Assembly (NCBI GenBank): GCA_045533485.1
Contig: JAZSHX010000022.1
Span: 1 to 57,639 of the forward strand
Source: Scatosoma sp045533485
Lineage (GTDB): Bacteria; Bacillota; Clostridia; Christensenellales; Borkfalkiaceae
Reading direction: 5' to 3'
Length of the DNA stretch: 57,639 nucleotides
Shown here: positions 17,224 through 25,353 of the stretch, one piece after another
How positions within the stretch are numbered: the stretch's first letter is position 1
How the letters are laid out: each line of letters opens with the position of its first letter
Translations under genes and position numbers: made by a program
The notes under the pieces: model-generated
What the model was told of the DNA's origin: nothing
The model's input: the letters and a program-made list of their open reading frames with translations, nothing else
Database searches by the model: none

Positions 17224-18627
17224 TTACAGGGTTACGCCCGTTTTATAGAACGCGATTTCGCGCACGTCTTCACTCTTGCACGTATATTCGCCGCTTGCCG
17301 TTTTGATTACCAAATCAAACAAGCCGTCTTCGTCCATCGTGTAGGCGTTGAAATCAATCCAGTTGTTTTTATGCGCCGCAATACGGGAGTTGGTGGATAT
17401 CTTCATCGTAGGTACGAACGTACTAAACGGCGTACCCCTACCCGTCGTAAAGAGCACGATTTGACAACCGCTTGCCGCAAGCGCCGTAGCCGCGATCAAG
17501 TCGTTACCAGGGGCGTTCAACGCGGACACGCCTACTTCCTTTACAAGTTCGCCGTATGCTAAAACGTCCACAATTTTACTGCTGCCCGCCTTTTCCACAC
17601 AGCCCAAGGATTTTTCTTCCAAGGTCGTGATACCGCCCTTTTTGTTACCGGGGCTGGGATTTTCGTAAACGGGGAAACCTTGGCGGATATAATAATCCTT
17701 GAAGTTTTCAATCATACTCTTGTATTTTTCAAAAACTTCTTGATTTTTACATTTATTCATAAGCAGTTGCTCTGCGCCGAACATTTCGGGAACTTCCGTC
17801 AAAATCGCGCTGCCGCCTGCCCCCACCATTCTATCCGTCACTTTGCCGACCAACGGATTTGCCGTCAAGCCCGAATAACCGTCGCTGCCGCCGCATTTCA
17901 AGCCGATGCAAAGCTCCGAAACGTCCACTTCTTCGCGTTGCAAGCTTTTTGCTTTCTCTGCAAACGCTTTCAAAATTTCCATACCGTACGCGTGTTCGTC
18001 TTCCACGTCTTGACAGTTGAAATATTCGATATTATCACGGTTATACGGCGCAAGATATTCTTTAATTGCGTCCATGCCGTTGTTTTCGCAACCCAAGCCA
18101 ACGAATAATACATAGCTTGCGTTGGGATTGAGTGCAATTGCGCAAAGCAGTTTTTTGATATTTTCGTTATCTTCGCCAAGCTGCGAACAGCCAAATTGAT
18201 GCGTGAGCGCGAAAATGCCGTCAATACTGCCTTCCACGTACTTTTGTGCGTCCTTGGCAAGGCGCATACAAGCGTTGTTTACGCAACCTACCGTAGGGAT
18301 AATGTAAATTTCGTTACGAATACCTGCTCTGCCCCACGCGCGTTTGAAGCCCTTGAACGTCGCCTTGGACGCCTTGGGCGTTTCCGCATGGAAATTGTAG
18401 GTATATTCCACGCTTTCGTCCAAGTGCGATTTTACGTTGTGCGTATGTACCCATTCACCTTCCGCAATATCCGCCGTGGCTCTGCCGATAATTTCGCCGT
18501 ATTTGATAACGTAATCGCCTTTTTTAATGGGGCGCAAGGCAAACTTATGTCCGGCAGGGATTACGTCCGTTCCTGCAAGAGAAATGCCTACGTTGTCCTT
18601 TTCGTTGATAATTACACAATCTTTCAT
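17224..18627 (-). CDS. uxaA: Altronate dehydratase
   Basis: 467 residues: an N-terminal SAF domain (to about residue 95) fused to the long catalytic part, as in standard UxaA. Dehydrates D-altronate to 2-keto-3-deoxygluconate. Typical stretches are GYVIKYGEIIGRA-like SAF sequence, ALTHQFGCSQLGEDN, GLKCGGSDGYSGLTANP and FTTGRGTPFSTFVPT. It lies 9 bases after uxaB and 17 before uxaC. Confidence 0.97.
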   Translation of the reverse strand: MKDCVIINEKDNVGISLAGTDVIPAGHKFALRPIKKGDYVIKYGEIIGRATADIAEGEWVHTHNVKSHLDESVEYTYNFHAETPKASKATFKGFKRAWGRAGIRNEIYIIPTVGCVNNACMRLAKDAQKYVEGSIDGIFALTHQFGCSQLGEDNENIKKLLCAIALNPNASYVLFVGLGCENNGMDAIKEYLAPYNRDNIEYFNCQDVEDEHAYGMEILKAFAEKAKSLQREEVDVSELCIGLKCGGSDGYSGLTANPLVGKVTDRMVGAGGSAILTEVPEMFGAEQLLMNKCKNQEVFEKYKSMIENFKDYYIRQGFPVYENPSPGNKKGGITTLEEKSLGCVEKAGSSKIVDVLAYGELVKEVGVSALNAPGNDLIAATALAASGCQIVLFTTGRGTPFSTFVPTMKISTNSRIAAHKNNWIDFNAYTMDEDGLFDLVIKTASGEYTCKSEDVREIAFYKTGVTL

Positions 18628-18636
18628 AATTTTACC

Positions 18637-20010
18637 TTATAACAATACTTTGCCTTCGTTGATCGCTTGCATATTTGCTTTTACAGCATCCAAGAAACCG
18701 TCGTATTTGGTCAAGTCTTCGCCCCAAACGTTTTCGTCCGCCATAAACTCGCACACGCATTTCTTTGCCGCGAAAAATTCAAGGTAAGGCAGATCGTCTT
18801 GGAGCGTCCATTCTTTGCCGCCTGCTTTGGTAACGAATTTGCCGCCTTGCTTTTCCACGCCTGCGTACAATGCCATCAAATAGGAGAAGCCGATAACAAG
18901 GTGCGCAGGGAGCTTGCCGTGTTTCGCCACATAGTCCTTAAAGCTGGGCAAAACGCGCGCACGCCATTTAGAGATGGAGTTGAGCGCGATGGAAATAAGC
19001 TGGTGGTTCAAATACGGGTTCATAAAGCGTTCGGTTACGCTGTCGGCAAACACGGTGGTTGCCGCTACGTCGTTAGATACGAACGGGATAATTTCTTCTT
19101 TGAGCGTATCGTTGACGAACTCCAAAAGCTTTTTATCGTTCATACAATCGTCAACCGTCACTGCGCCAAGGAACAAACCTGCAGGCACAAGGTTGGTGTG
19201 GCTACCGTTCAACACGCGCACCTTTCTCTTCTTATAATAACCGATATCGTTGGTGAGCACCACTTCAATGTTATGCACGCCTTCTTTGATGTATTTTTCG
19301 ATACCGCCTTTCTTTTCCACTGCCCAAAGCCCAAACGGTTCGCCAACGGAAACAAGCTCGTCCTTTTCGCCGATGAGCTCTTCAAGGTGCGCTCTCGTCT
19401 GTTCGTCACGGGGATGTCCGGAAACAATTCTGTCCACCAACGTGTTGCAATAGAAGTTGTTTTCTTCGTTCCACTTTTTGAATTCTTCGGGCAAGTTCCA
19501 AAGTTCGATGTATTTATCCACGCAGTTTTTCAATGCGTCCGCGTTGTTGTCGATAAGCTCTACGGGCATTAAATACAAGCCGTCCAAGCCCGCCTTAAAG
19601 CGTTCAAACAAGAATTTGGTCAATTTTGCGGGATAGGTAATGCTTTCAAAGCCGTCGAACGTATCCGCGCCGTTAAAGCAAATGCCTGCTTCCGTCGTGT
19701 TGGAAACGACGATTTTCAAATCGGGATCTTTTGCAAGCGCATAATAAGGCGTATCGTCCGCAAACGGATCAATCGTGCTTGCAAGCACGTTGATTTTTCT
19801 CACTTTTTCCACTGCTTTGCCATCTTCTACGCCACGTAAAACAATGTGATATTTATTGTTTTGTTTTTCAAAGCGTTCCAACGTACCGAACGTGATGGGT
19901 TTTACGATATGTACTTCGTAGTTGCCTCCTTCTTCATTGAGCGTATCGAAATACGCGTCCACAAAGGTACGCAAAAAGTTGCCTTCGCCAAATTGTATGA
20001 TTTTAATCAT
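18637..20010 (-). CDS. uxaB: Tagaturonate reductase
   Basis: 457 residues; NADH-dependent reduction of tagaturonate to altronate. The N-terminus IIQFGEGNFLRTFVDAYFD is the UxaB form of the dinucleotide-binding motif and differs from fructuronate reductase UxuB. Mannitol dehydrogenase-like C-terminal domain. The start is the ATG at 20010, preceded by GGAGGC; the TTG at 20022 lies in the ribosome site itself. First gene of the operon, behind the divergent promoter region. Confidence 0.94.
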   Translation of the reverse strand: MIKIIQFGEGNFLRTFVDAYFDTLNEEGGNYEVHIVKPITFGTLERFEKQNNKYHIVLRGVEDGKAVEKVRKINVLASTIDPFADDTPYYALAKDPDLKIVVSNTTEAGICFNGADTFDGFESITYPAKLTKFLFERFKAGLDGLYLMPVELIDNNADALKNCVDKYIELWNLPEEFKKWNEENNFYCNTLVDRIVSGHPRDEQTRAHLEELIGEKDELVSVGEPFGLWAVEKKGGIEKYIKEGVHNIEVVLTNDIGYYKKRKVRVLNGSHTNLVPAGLFLGAVTVDDCMNDKKLLEFVNDTLKEEIIPFVSNDVAATTVFADSVTERFMNPYLNHQLISIALNSISKWRARVLPSFKDYVAKHGKLPAHLVIGFSYLMALYAGVEKQGGKFVTKAGGKEWTLQDDLPYLEFFAAKKCVCEFMADENVWGEDLTKYDGFLDAVKANMQAINEGKVLL

Positions 20011-20041
20011 AAATGCCTCCAAATTTTCATTGTTTGTCTAT

Positions 20042-20088
20042 ATAATACCATAAATATACTTGACAAGCAATATAAAAAATGTTAAACT
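20042..20088. promoter_or_regulatory. Overlapping divergent promoters of the uxa operon and araC-type regulator
   Basis: Plus strand: TTGACA 20060-20065, 17-base spacer, TAAACT 20083-20088, reading into the regulator. Minus strand: TTGCTT 20065-20070, 17-base spacer, TATTAT 20042-20047, reading into uxaB. The two -35 boxes share a base, so polymerase binding at one should hinder the other and one regulator site could control both. Confidence 0.75.
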
Positions 20089-20130
20089 TTACTTAAATTA
20101 CATATATATTAAAAATTTTTGGAGTTTTTT

Positions 20131-20925
20131 ATGGCATTTATTGAAGTGGAACGCGCTGTGAAAACGGGCGACTGGTCGATGCACGATTTGCACTCGCATC
20201 CGCATTATGAATTGTATTATTTGGAAAAAGGCAGTCGGTCGTATTTTTTCTCCAATGCCTTATATAAATTGCAAGCGCCTGCACTGCTGGTGATACCGCC
20301 CCACGTAATGCACAAAACGGAAGGCGGCGCGTTTGAGCGTTTTAACGTTAATTTTTCGCAAAATTATCTTAACGATTTTCAAAGGGAAACGTTTGATAAA
20401 AAGGCGCTTTGCGTGATGCAATTAAAGCCACACGAAGCCGCCGCTTTTTCCAACGTTTTAGAACAAATGATCGCCGTTGACCGACACCAAAAGCACGGCG
20501 AAACGTTGCTCGCTACTTTATTTGGTTATTGCACCTTTTTGCTTTCCAAAATCGATGAAAGCGGTATCACGCCGCGCGCAGAAGCGAAGAATAATATTTC
20601 CCCCCTAATTTTGAAAACCATTGATTATATCAATGAAAACTTTAGCGAAAAGCAAACCTTGGAGCATTTGGCAAAGACGTTTTTCGTTTCCAAAACCACG
20701 CTTATGTACCAGTTCAAAAAATACACGAATTGCTCGCTTATGGATTATTTATTAAACGTGCGTTTGACCAAAGCGAAAGAGATGCTGCTCAACAGCAAAA
20801 AAAGCGTCAACGAAGTTGCCGAAGCGTGCGGCTTTTCATCGGCAAATTACTTCGGGCTTATCTTTAAGCAAAAGGAAAATTTATCCCCTGCAAATTATAG
20901 AAAACACCAAAAAAACAAATCGTAA
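20131..20925 (+). CDS. AraC-family transcriptional regulator, probable uronate operon regulator
   Basis: 264 residues. An N-terminal cupin-like sensor part with HDLHSHPHYELYYLEKGS is followed by the double helix-turn-helix AraC domain (about residues 165-260) with QTLEHLAKTFFVSKTTLMYQFKKY and the second helix pair ending SSANYFGLIFKQKENLSPANYRK. It is divergent from the uxa operon, so activation of uronate genes by a uronate-derived signal is likely but inferred. The start is the ATG at 20131 with TTGGAG upstream; the TTG at 20119 lies inside that ribosome site. Confidence 0.9.
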   Translation: MAFIEVERAVKTGDWSMHDLHSHPHYELYYLEKGSRSYFFSNALYKLQAPALLVIPPHVMHKTEGGAFERFNVNFSQNYLNDFQRETFDKKALCVMQLKPHEAAAFSNVLEQMIAVDRHQKHGETLLATLFGYCTFLLSKIDESGITPRAEAKNNISPLILKTIDYINENFSEKQTLEHLAKTFFVSKTTLMYQFKKYTNCSLMDYLLNVRLTKAKEMLLNSKKSVNEVAEACGFSSANYFGLIFKQKENLSPANYRKHQKNKS

Positions 20926-20928
20926 TTT

Positions 20929-20966
20929 ACGGAAAAAACCGACTGTATTTGGCAGTCGGTTTTACG
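20929..20966. terminator. Bidirectional terminator between araC-type gene and small ORF
   Basis: Perfect stem AAAACCGACTG (20935-20945) with CAGTCGGTTTT (20953-20963). A and T runs on both sides let it serve the plus-strand regulator and the minus-strand small gene. Confidence 0.85.
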
Positions 20967-21122
20967 TTATTGATTTGGTTTTTGCGATGGGGAAATTTGC
21001 ATATCCGCCGCTAAATTTTTAGGAGCATCTTCCCTTTCTTTTAACGCCGCTACGTATTGTAAATATTCTTCTTCCGTGATTTTGGGTATTTTGTTTTTGG
21101 TTGGTTTTATCTCTTTTTGCAT
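20967..21122 (-). CDS. Small 51-residue protein downstream of spoIVA, unknown function
   Basis: Begins MQKEIKPTKNKIPKITEEEY and ends MQISPSQKPNQ. Hydrophilic and rich in Lys, Glu and Pro, with a short helical centre (EEYLQYVAALKERED); no signal peptide or membrane segment. A strong ribosome site (GGAGG, 7 bases before the ATG) and a terminator right after its stop argue that it is real. It lies 70 bases after spoIVA, and the gap holds a sporulation-sigma-like sequence (GCATA, 18 bases, CATACTT). I recognise no family. Confidence 0.65.
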   Translation of the reverse strand: MQKEIKPTKNKIPKITEEEYLQYVAALKEREDAPKNLAADMQISPSQKPNQ

Positions 21123-21192
21123 TGCAAATCCTCCGCATAAAGATTATGCAAAAAGTATGTACTTTATATGGAATTTTTATGCCGATTTTTTA

Positions 21193-22662
21193 TCAAAACA
21201 GCAAACAAATTGCATTATTTTTGCCGTCGTTTACGATTTTCGTTATCGTACGACGCATTTTTTTACGCAGCTCCAGCGGCATTGCACTTGTTTTGCCCGA
21301 TAATTCATCGCCCACTAACGCACGTAGCGACCGCCCGAAAATGTTGGTTTCCCACACTTTATCCATCCCGTTTTCAAAACCCGTCAGCGTTTCGTCGATG
21401 AAGCTTTCGCTTTGTTCTTTCGTACCGATAATCGGGCTAACGCCGCCCGTTACGTCCACCTTAATGACGTGATAGCTGGGCGCGTTGGCTCTAAAATGCG
21501 CACCAAAGCCCGAACTTTTTTTCAAAAGGCGCGGTTTATCCAACGCATATTCCGCTTCCGTGGGATATACGATGCCGTACCCGTTTTTCTCCGCTTCTTC
21601 AAAGGCGTCTTTGACTTTGCCGTAAGCAACCTTTGTTTGCGCAAGTGCACATACGTAGCGCATTAATCCCAAATCGTCGCAAATTTCTTCTTCGCAAACG
21701 CTTGAAAGCACTTGATAATACACTTCAGGTTTGGTATCGATCGTGATTTCCACGCCGCCCATACCCAAATCCATTTGTATATCCAAAGGATTGATAAAGT
21801 AATCGTTTTCGTTAAACAGATTTTCCAAAGCCGTGCAATCGCGCATCGTTTTCATATTCGGCAACGCACGTTTCAAGGTTTGCAGTAAATTTTCCACCGT
21901 AGCATTCTCTTCGGGAAACGTTTGCAACCATTTAGGCAAGCGCACGTCTATACAATTTACAGGGAAGGTAAACAGCACCGCTTGCAGGATAGTTTGCACG
22001 TCCGCTTCCTGCATATTTTCCACGTTCATCGCGACCACGGGTACTTCGTATTTGTCTTCCAGCTCTTTTTTCAGCGTTGCCGCATTTTCCGCGGAAAGAC
22101 AGTTTAACACGATCACGAACGGCTTACCGATTGCCTTTAATTGTGCCACGGCTTTTTCTTCGCCTGCCACGTACGCGCCGCGTTCAATGCCCGTAAAACT
22201 GCCGTCCGTGGTTACCACTACGCCGATGGTGGAATGGTCTTTTATCACCTTTTCCGTGCCGATTGCGGCGGCCTGTTCAAAGGGCATAGCGCCTTCCTGC
22301 CACGGCGTTTTCACAAGCCGCGGCGCGCCGTCTTCTTCAAACCCGTTTGCTCCCGTAACGGCAAACCCCACACAGTCAACAAGCCGCACGTTGATTTCCG
22401 CGCCTTTCGCCACTTGAATTTTCGCCGCTTGCGCCGGCACGAATTTGGGTTCGGTCGTCATCACCGTTTTCCCTTCGCCGGCTTGGGGCAATTCGTCTAT
22501 CATTTCCTTACTTGCGCCCTGCTCCGCATTGGGCAAGACCAACGTTTCCATAAAACGCTTGATAAAGGTAGATTTCCCCGTACGGACAGGCCCTACCACA
22601 CCGATATAAATATCTCCGTCCGTACGATTTTTTATATCCTGATACACATTGTAATTTTCCAT
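21193..22662 (-). CDS. spoIVA: Stage IV sporulation protein A
   Basis: 489 residues, full length. The ATPase that polymerises on the forespore surface as the base of the spore coat. It has the N-terminal YNVYQDIKNRTDGDIYIGVVG, the P-loop GPVRTGKST near residue 24, and the C-terminal half ending KNNAICLLF, needed for localisation. The ATG at 22662 is preferred because GGGAGGT sits 5 bases upstream; the TTG at 22665 is an alternative. It forms its own transcription unit behind a sigma-E-like promoter and a terminator. Confidence 0.97.
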   Translation of the reverse strand: MENYNVYQDIKNRTDGDIYIGVVGPVRTGKSTFIKRFMETLVLPNAEQGASKEMIDELPQAGEGKTVMTTEPKFVPAQAAKIQVAKGAEINVRLVDCVGFAVTGANGFEEDGAPRLVKTPWQEGAMPFEQAAAIGTEKVIKDHSTIGVVVTTDGSFTGIERGAYVAGEEKAVAQLKAIGKPFVIVLNCLSAENAATLKKELEDKYEVPVVAMNVENMQEADVQTILQAVLFTFPVNCIDVRLPKWLQTFPEENATVENLLQTLKRALPNMKTMRDCTALENLFNENDYFINPLDIQMDLGMGGVEITIDTKPEVYYQVLSSVCEEEICDDLGLMRYVCALAQTKVAYGKVKDAFEEAEKNGYGIVYPTEAEYALDKPRLLKKSSGFGAHFRANAPSYHVIKVDVTGGVSPIIGTKEQSESFIDETLTGFENGMDKVWETNIFGRSLRALVGDELSGKTSAMPLELRKKMRRTITKIVNDGKNNAICLLF

Positions 22663-22695
22663 CAACGACCTCCCGCCTTGATTTGTTTATGCTTT

Positions 22696-22724
22696 ACTCT
22701 ATGCGCTAAACGTGCAAAATATGA
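22696..22724 (-). promoter_or_regulatory. Sigma-E-type promoter of spoIVA
   Basis: Minus strand: TCATATT at 22718-22724, 14-base spacer, CATAGAGT at 22696-22703. This fits the mother-cell sigma-E pattern (KMATATT, 14, CATACAHT) with two mismatches in the -10. spoIVA is sigma-E-dependent in Bacillus. Confidence 0.7.
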
Positions 22725-22752
22725 AAAAAGACGACGAAAAAACTTCGTCGCC
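22724..22752 (-). terminator. Intrinsic terminator of the hslO-TPR-HEAT operon
   Basis: Stem 22744-22752 with 22730-22738 (GGCGACGAA with TTCGTCGTC) followed by six U on the minus strand. It lies 24 bases after the HEAT-like gene. Confidence 0.85.
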
Positions 22753-22775
22753 TTATTGATGTTTTGTATAAAATT

Positions 22776-23609
22776 TTAGGAGCGAAGCTGCCCTTCTTCT
22801 ATCTTCACGTTTTTGGAAAACGCCGCTTCCACTGCTAAAAAATCTTTATCCGCGGAAAAATCGCGTACTTCCGTGTACACGCCGCCCAACGCGTCGATGG
22901 CGTATTTGAGTTCTTGAAATTCCACAAACCCGATGCTTTTATCTTCAATGGTTTTGAGCAATACGGGCAAAGCGCGTTCATCACCGTACGCCGCCAAATA
23001 GCTGGCGTGCATAGGCACGTTTTCTCCGCTTTCAAACGCGGAAAGCAAGGCGTTGAAAATTTTGTCGTCGCGTTCTTTTACACGTGATAAAATTTCCAGC
23101 ATATATTCTTTTGCAACGCCCTTTTGATAATTTTCAAACGCGCGGTCTTTCACTTTATCGGCGTGGAATTTGAACACTTCCACCAAATCGCCCTGCACGT
23201 TTTCGTCCGCCAAGTTTTCTTCCAAAATCTTGAAATACGTATCGTACGCACGCGCATCGTCGCCTATCAAATTAAGCGCGTAGGTCACAACCTGCGTATC
23301 CGCATCCAAAAGCATAGGTAAAAGCGATAAAACAACGTCGCGATTTTCCAGCTCCGCACACAAAAATTCGGGCGTAGGCACGTCGCTTTGCAAATGCGCG
23401 CGCAACGTTTCCACAAGCTGTTCGTCCGTCATTTTTGCATAATATTCCTTAGGCGTACATTTGATTTTCGCCACGTACGTATCCCCGAATTTTTTATACA
23501 ATTTCGGGATAACGTCTTCCCATTGTTTTTCCGTGTACTTGCCTTTATTTTCCTGCATATATTGCGCAAGCTTCTCGTCAAACATACCGTCGAAATCAAT
23601 CAATTTCAT
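22776..23609 (-). CDS. HEAT-repeat-like protein of unknown function
   Basis: 277 residues, soluble and helical throughout. Repeated helix pairs such as CAELENRDVVLSLLPMLLDADTQVVTYALNLIG and YGDERALPVLLKTIEDK resemble HEAT repeats, which make protein-binding solenoids. No catalytic motif is seen. The ATG at 23609 has AAGGAGAG upstream and lies inside the end of the preceding TPR gene (14-base overlap). The coupled TPR and HEAT pair suggests a shared scaffold role; that is inference. Confidence 0.75.
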   Translation of the reverse strand: MKLIDFDGMFDEKLAQYMQENKGKYTEKQWEDVIPKLYKKFGDTYVAKIKCTPKEYYAKMTDEQLVETLRAHLQSDVPTPEFLCAELENRDVVLSLLPMLLDADTQVVTYALNLIGDDARAYDTYFKILEENLADENVQGDLVEVFKFHADKVKDRAFENYQKGVAKEYMLEILSRVKERDDKIFNALLSAFESGENVPMHASYLAAYGDERALPVLLKTIEDKSIGFVEFQELKYAIDALGGVYTEVRDFSADKDFLAVEAAFSKNVKIEEGQLRS

Positions 23610-25335
23610 CGCTACTCTCCTTGTCGTTTTCTTCTGCTGTTTCGCCCTGTCCGTATTTTTCATACAAAGCCGTGGACATAATCACGCGCACGCGTGCCGC
23701 GTTGGCTTCAAACGCCTTGGCTACGCCGTCTACGTCCTTGCCCAAATCCTTAATTCCCGAAAGCAAGAACATCGCGCACGCCAAATCGTCTTCGCTGTTT
23801 ATCAAATCAAAACTGTCGTGCTTTTCTATCGCTTTATACAAGCTTTCCGCCGTCGCTTTCAACTTTTTGCCGTACGTTTCTTGCACGGCTACAAACTTCG
23901 ACGCAATTTTCGCATACGCTTCGATAAATTTCTTACGGCTTTTTCTGCCTATCTTGATAGGTAACAGCGACACTCTGCGATAAATATGGCAAAGCACGAT
24001 CCCCAAAACCATATTTTCGTTGCGCGTATATAACATACGCAAAGTTTCTACCTTTAAGATATCCAACACTTCGTCGTCCAGCAACACTTCGCGCAAAAAA
24101 TCGTCCGCGCGCACGTGCTCGGCGGTGGCAAGCGCCAAATACTGCAAATCGTGGTCCGCGCCGTCCATTTCGTCGAAGCACCACCGAAAATACCCGTCGT
24201 GCAAGGCAATCAAGCCAAACAACTGTGCTTCGTCCTTGGGACATTTGCCGATATGGATAAGCGAACGGCACCTGCTTTCCCTTTCCCCTTGCGGTACGTT
24301 ATAAAAATAGGTAGGTTCTTGTTCCTTAGGGAGCGTTTCCCCATCGTCCAACAAGCGAATGGCTTGCAAATAGTATTTCGCCACTTCGGCGTCGGGATAC
24401 ACGGTGCAAAGCATATCAAACGCGCGTTCCGCTTGTTTGATTTTACCTGATTTGTAAGCGGAAACCGCCTTAAAATACAGCATTCTGCCATCGTAAGGAA
24501 TTTTTTCTTCCAACAAGCAAAACTTATCAAACGCCTGCGCGTGCAAACCGTTTTCACAGCATACGGTCGCCACTTTATACAAATCTTCCGCGCTGTCTTG
24601 TTGTAAGGCGTATAACCGCAAGGCAAGTTCTTTGCTTTCCTGCTTTTTGCCCTGCTCTAAATACACAGCCGAAAGCGTGGCAAGTACGCGAATATCGTTA
24701 GGATACGTTTGCAAAAGCTGTAAACAAATTTTCTCCGCTTGGTCGGGATCGCCCGAAAGCAAATACGCAACCGCTTGCAATTCCTTAGCTTTTTCGTAGC
24801 CCTTAGCGCCTTCCGCTACGGCGTCTAAAGCGATGATAGCGCGTTTGCAATCGCCCAGCTTTAACGCGCGTGAACCCATTTCGATTTCCTTGGTGTAATC
24901 GGCAAGTTTGGGCGGATACACGAAACGGAAATTGTCGCGCTTGTTTTTGGAAAACGCGTCGACGATGTCCATTTTGACTTCTTCGGAAATGGTTGCGTCC
25001 GCATCGATTAACTGATTGTAATAAAACGCCGATTGCGTTTCGTTTCCAAGGTTGAGAAAGTTGACGGCAAGCCCTTCGTAGATGTCGGGCAAATCTTGCT
25101 CGTCGGCAATATCCAAAAAGCGAAACCACCAGTTTACGGCAGAGCCGTGCAGGTTCATCCCTTCGTAAATATCGCAAAGGCGCGCAAAAACTTCCCCGTC
25201 GCCGCCGTACGTTTCGTATTGCCGATACGCAAGGCGCAACGCGGAAAAATATTTCCCTTCGTTGTAATATTTATCGGCCTGACGGGCAAGCCGTTCTTCG
25301 CCGAAATCAATTTTTGCGATTTTGCCTTTTTCCAT
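23596..25335 (-). CDS. Large TPR-repeat protein of unknown function
   Basis: 579 residues. Tetratricopeptide-type helix pairs run from about residue 15 to 320 (YYNEGKYFSALRLAYRQYETYG, VAYLLSGDPDQAEKICLQLL, LATLSAVYLEQGKKQESKELALRLY and others). A different helical domain (340-540) follows, with a Glu/Ser-rich tail. No signal peptide or membrane segment. It begins 18 bases after hslO without a clear ribosome site, so it is probably coupled. TPR solenoids bind other proteins; partners are unknown. I do not recognise the C-terminal domain. Confidence 0.8.
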   Translation of the reverse strand: MEKGKIAKIDFGEERLARQADKYYNEGKYFSALRLAYRQYETYGGDGEVFARLCDIYEGMNLHGSAVNWWFRFLDIADEQDLPDIYEGLAVNFLNLGNETQSAFYYNQLIDADATISEEVKMDIVDAFSKNKRDNFRFVYPPKLADYTKEIEMGSRALKLGDCKRAIIALDAVAEGAKGYEKAKELQAVAYLLSGDPDQAEKICLQLLQTYPNDIRVLATLSAVYLEQGKKQESKELALRLYALQQDSAEDLYKVATVCCENGLHAQAFDKFCLLEEKIPYDGRMLYFKAVSAYKSGKIKQAERAFDMLCTVYPDAEVAKYYLQAIRLLDDGETLPKEQEPTYFYNVPQGERESRCRSLIHIGKCPKDEAQLFGLIALHDGYFRWCFDEMDGADHDLQYLALATAEHVRADDFLREVLLDDEVLDILKVETLRMLYTRNENMVLGIVLCHIYRRVSLLPIKIGRKSRKKFIEAYAKIASKFVAVQETYGKKLKATAESLYKAIEKHDSFDLINSEDDLACAMFLLSGIKDLGKDVDGVAKAFEANAARVRVIMSTALYEKYGQGETAEENDKESSDEID

Positions 25336-25353
25336 AGTAGAGTTTTTCGTCTT

